A stretch of DNA of 7,570 nucleotides, taken from NCBI GenBank assembly GCA_002388005.1, contig DGLO01000059.1, forward strand, positions 13,651-21,220, read 5' to 3'. The notes beneath the pieces are model-generated. The model was not told the origin of the DNA. It saw only the letters and a program-made list of their open reading frames with translations, and searched no databases. Of this stretch, positions 6,555-7,570 are shown piece after piece; position 1 is the first letter of the stretch; each line of letters opens with the position of its first letter. A program made the translations under genes and the position numbers. This stretch comes from Candidatus Neomicrothrix sp. UBA4542 (GTDB lineage: Bacteria; Actinomycetota; Acidimicrobiia; Acidimicrobiales; Poriferisodalaceae).

Positions 6555-7508
6555 ATGAAAGTTCTTGTCACCGGCGGCGCCGGCTTTATTGGCTCTAACT
6601 TTGTGAGGTTTTTGTTAGCCAACAGCGACGACGAGATCACCGTCATCGATTCGCTTACCTACGCAGGTAGCAAAGACACGATGACCGATTTCGCCGAAAG
6701 CCCACGTGTGCAATTCATCGAAGGTGACATCTGCGACCGCGAACTCGTGACCTCCGCCATGGACAACCACAATGCTGTTGTTCATTTCGCTGCAGAGAGC
6801 CACGTTGATCGTTCCCTTAACAGTTCCGATCGCTTCATAACGACAAACTGTCTGGGCACCAACGTCATGTGTGACGTCGCCAATGAACTCGAAATATCTC
6901 GGTTCGTCCATATCTCCACCGATGAAACATACGGCTCCCTCACCCAAGGTTCATTCTCAGAAAAAGACCGCCTCGAACCAAGCAGCCCTTATTCAGCATC
7001 AAAAGCTGGTTCAGACCTGATTGCCCTCGCTCATCACAACACCTATAACTTGCCAGTCATCATCACCCGCTCGTCAAATAACTATGGGCCGTTCCAGTTC
7101 CCCGAAAAGCTGATACCCCTTTTTATTACCAACCTTCTGGACGGATTGACGGTCCCTCTATACGGCGATGGCGCCAACATTCGAGATTGGATTCATGTCG
7201 ACGACAACTGTGCCGCTATCGATTCCGTTCTCCGAGCGGGAAAGACTGGACAGATTTACAACATCGGCGCCGGAAATGAGATATCGAATCTAGAACTGAC
7301 GGAAATACTCATCGAACTCTGCGATCGTGACGACTCTGCAATTGAGCGCGTCGCCGACCGACTGGGGCATGACTTCCGATACTCCGTGGACTCGAGCTTG
7401 GTTCACGATCTGGGTTGGAAACCAAGAATTGACCTTCATTCGGGGCTCGAAGCAACCGTCCATTGGTACCGCGACCACGAAACCTGGTGGCGGCCCAAAA
7501 AGGCATGA
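6555..7508 (+). CDS. rmlB: dTDP-glucose 4,6-dehydratase (RmlB)
   Basis: This NAD-dependent cytoplasmic enzyme of the extended short-chain dehydrogenase family converts dTDP-glucose, the RmlA product, to dTDP-4-keto-6-deoxyglucose. The 317 residues, near the usual 320-360, show the Rossmann loop GGAGFIG (7-13), D32 for the NAD ribose, GDICD (57-61), HFAAESHVDRS (77-87), the catalytic triplet T122-D123-E124 in STDETYG, Y146 and K150 in YSASK, NNYGPFQFPEKLIP for nucleotide-sugar binding, and IRDWIHVDD. The residue after the catalytic Glu is Thr instead of the usual Val, a mild variation not expected to abolish activity. The ATG comes seven bases after the rmlC stop and lacks a Shine-Dalgarno sequence, so translation probably couples to rmlC. 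The next frame starts within its stop codon. The assignment is firm; the sugar finally made depends on downstream enzymes not seen here. Confidence 0.95.
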   Translation: MKVLVTGGAGFIGSNFVRFLLANSDDEITVIDSLTYAGSKDTMTDFAESPRVQFIEGDICDRELVTSAMDNHNAVVHFAAESHVDRSLNSSDRFITTNCLGTNVMCDVANELEISRFVHISTDETYGSLTQGSFSEKDRLEPSSPYSASKAGSDLIALAHHNTYNLPVIITRSSNNYGPFQFPEKLIPLFITNLLDGLTVPLYGDGANIRDWIHVDDNCAAIDSVLRAGKTGQIYNIGAGNEISNLELTEILIELCDRDDSAIERVADRLGHDFRYSVDSSLVHDLGWKPRIDLHSGLEATVHWYRDHETWWRPKKA

Positions 7509-7570
7509 AACCTGTGACGCTCACCAACGCCATGGCCTCTGCTTCTAGATACGCCCCTCTCGTAAGGAAC
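7505..7570 (+). CDS. 5' end of an unidentified gene, possibly an ABC-2 polysaccharide exporter permease
   Basis: An ATG at 7505 overlaps the rmlB stop as ATGA and opens a frame of 22 codons without a stop up to the window edge. The visible peptide ends SRYAPLVRN. This loosely resembles the cytoplasmic N-terminus of Wzm-type ABC-2 permeases, where a Tyr...Leu-Val/Leu-x-Asn/Leu stretch precedes an RDLK.RY motif, but that motif lies beyond the window. A 22-codon open frame is not strong evidence by itself; the four-base overlap is the main support. I see no Shine-Dalgarno site at useful spacing. It does not look like the start of rmlD, which would begin with a Rossmann glycine motif. Glycosyltransferases or other envelope proteins are equally possible. 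Confidence 0.5.
   Translation, partial: MKPVTLTNAMASASRYAPLVRN

Noticed and set aside
6921..6935. Thr instead of Val after the catalytic Glu in RmlB (STDETYG) as a sign of altered function
   Set aside because: The catalytic Thr, Asp, Glu, Tyr and Lys are all present and the rest of the protein is typical, so this is treated as a neutral variation.
1..7570. CRISPR arrays, tRNA or rRNA genes, insertion sequences, integrase sites, toxin-antitoxin pairs
   Set aside because: No regularly spaced repeats, transposase motifs, terminal inverted repeats or tRNA-like sequences were seen. The window is filled by metabolic and envelope genes.

Overview
The window looks like a chromosomal segment of an actinomycetote, most plausibly from an uncultured Acidimicrobiia-like lineage. 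Three things suggest this: a fused biotin carboxylase/biotin carrier protein of the actinobacterial AccA3 type, RmlB and RmlC proteins of a style I associate with actinobacteria, and genes without Shine-Dalgarno sequences preceded by TANNNT boxes at leaderless spacing. Base composition is moderate, slightly GC-rich by eye. The taxonomic call is inference. I see no mobile element, CRISPR array, RNA gene or phage gene. Coding density is very high, and no stretch over about 125 bases lacks a gene.

Left arm, all on the minus strand and read right to left: a biotin-dependent acyl-CoA carboxylase alpha chain (accA3-like, 3242-4999), then rmlA (glucose-1-phosphate thymidylyltransferase, 2303-3163), then a large polytopic YfhO-type membrane protein (1-2306) that leaves the window at base 1. 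The YfhO gene starts with a GTG that overlaps the rmlA stop by four bases. It has no stop in the window and reads open for 768 codons.

Right arm, all on the plus strand: birA (biotin-protein ligase, 5121-5957), an rmlC-like epimerase (5993-6547), rmlB (dTDP-glucose 4,6-dehydratase, 6555-7508), and the first 22 codons of another gene starting inside the rmlB stop (ATGA overlap, 7505-7570). The two arms diverge from a 121-base region between accA3 and birA.

Two functional themes are interleaved. In biotin/fatty-acid metabolism, BirA would attach biotin to Lys551 of the divergently encoded carboxylase, which makes the carboxybiotin used to form malonyl-CoA or a related product. In surface-glycan synthesis, RmlA and RmlB, probably with the RmlC-like protein, make dTDP-activated deoxysugars. 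The YfhO-type protein and the truncated downstream gene are candidates for transferring sugars or exporting the glycan. No rmlD is visible. The main oddity is the RmlC-like protein, which keeps the catalytic His/Asp/Tyr set but lacks the conserved Arg and Lys of classical RmlC. Otherwise this is mostly ordinary housekeeping and envelope biosynthesis, and I found no convincing new system.
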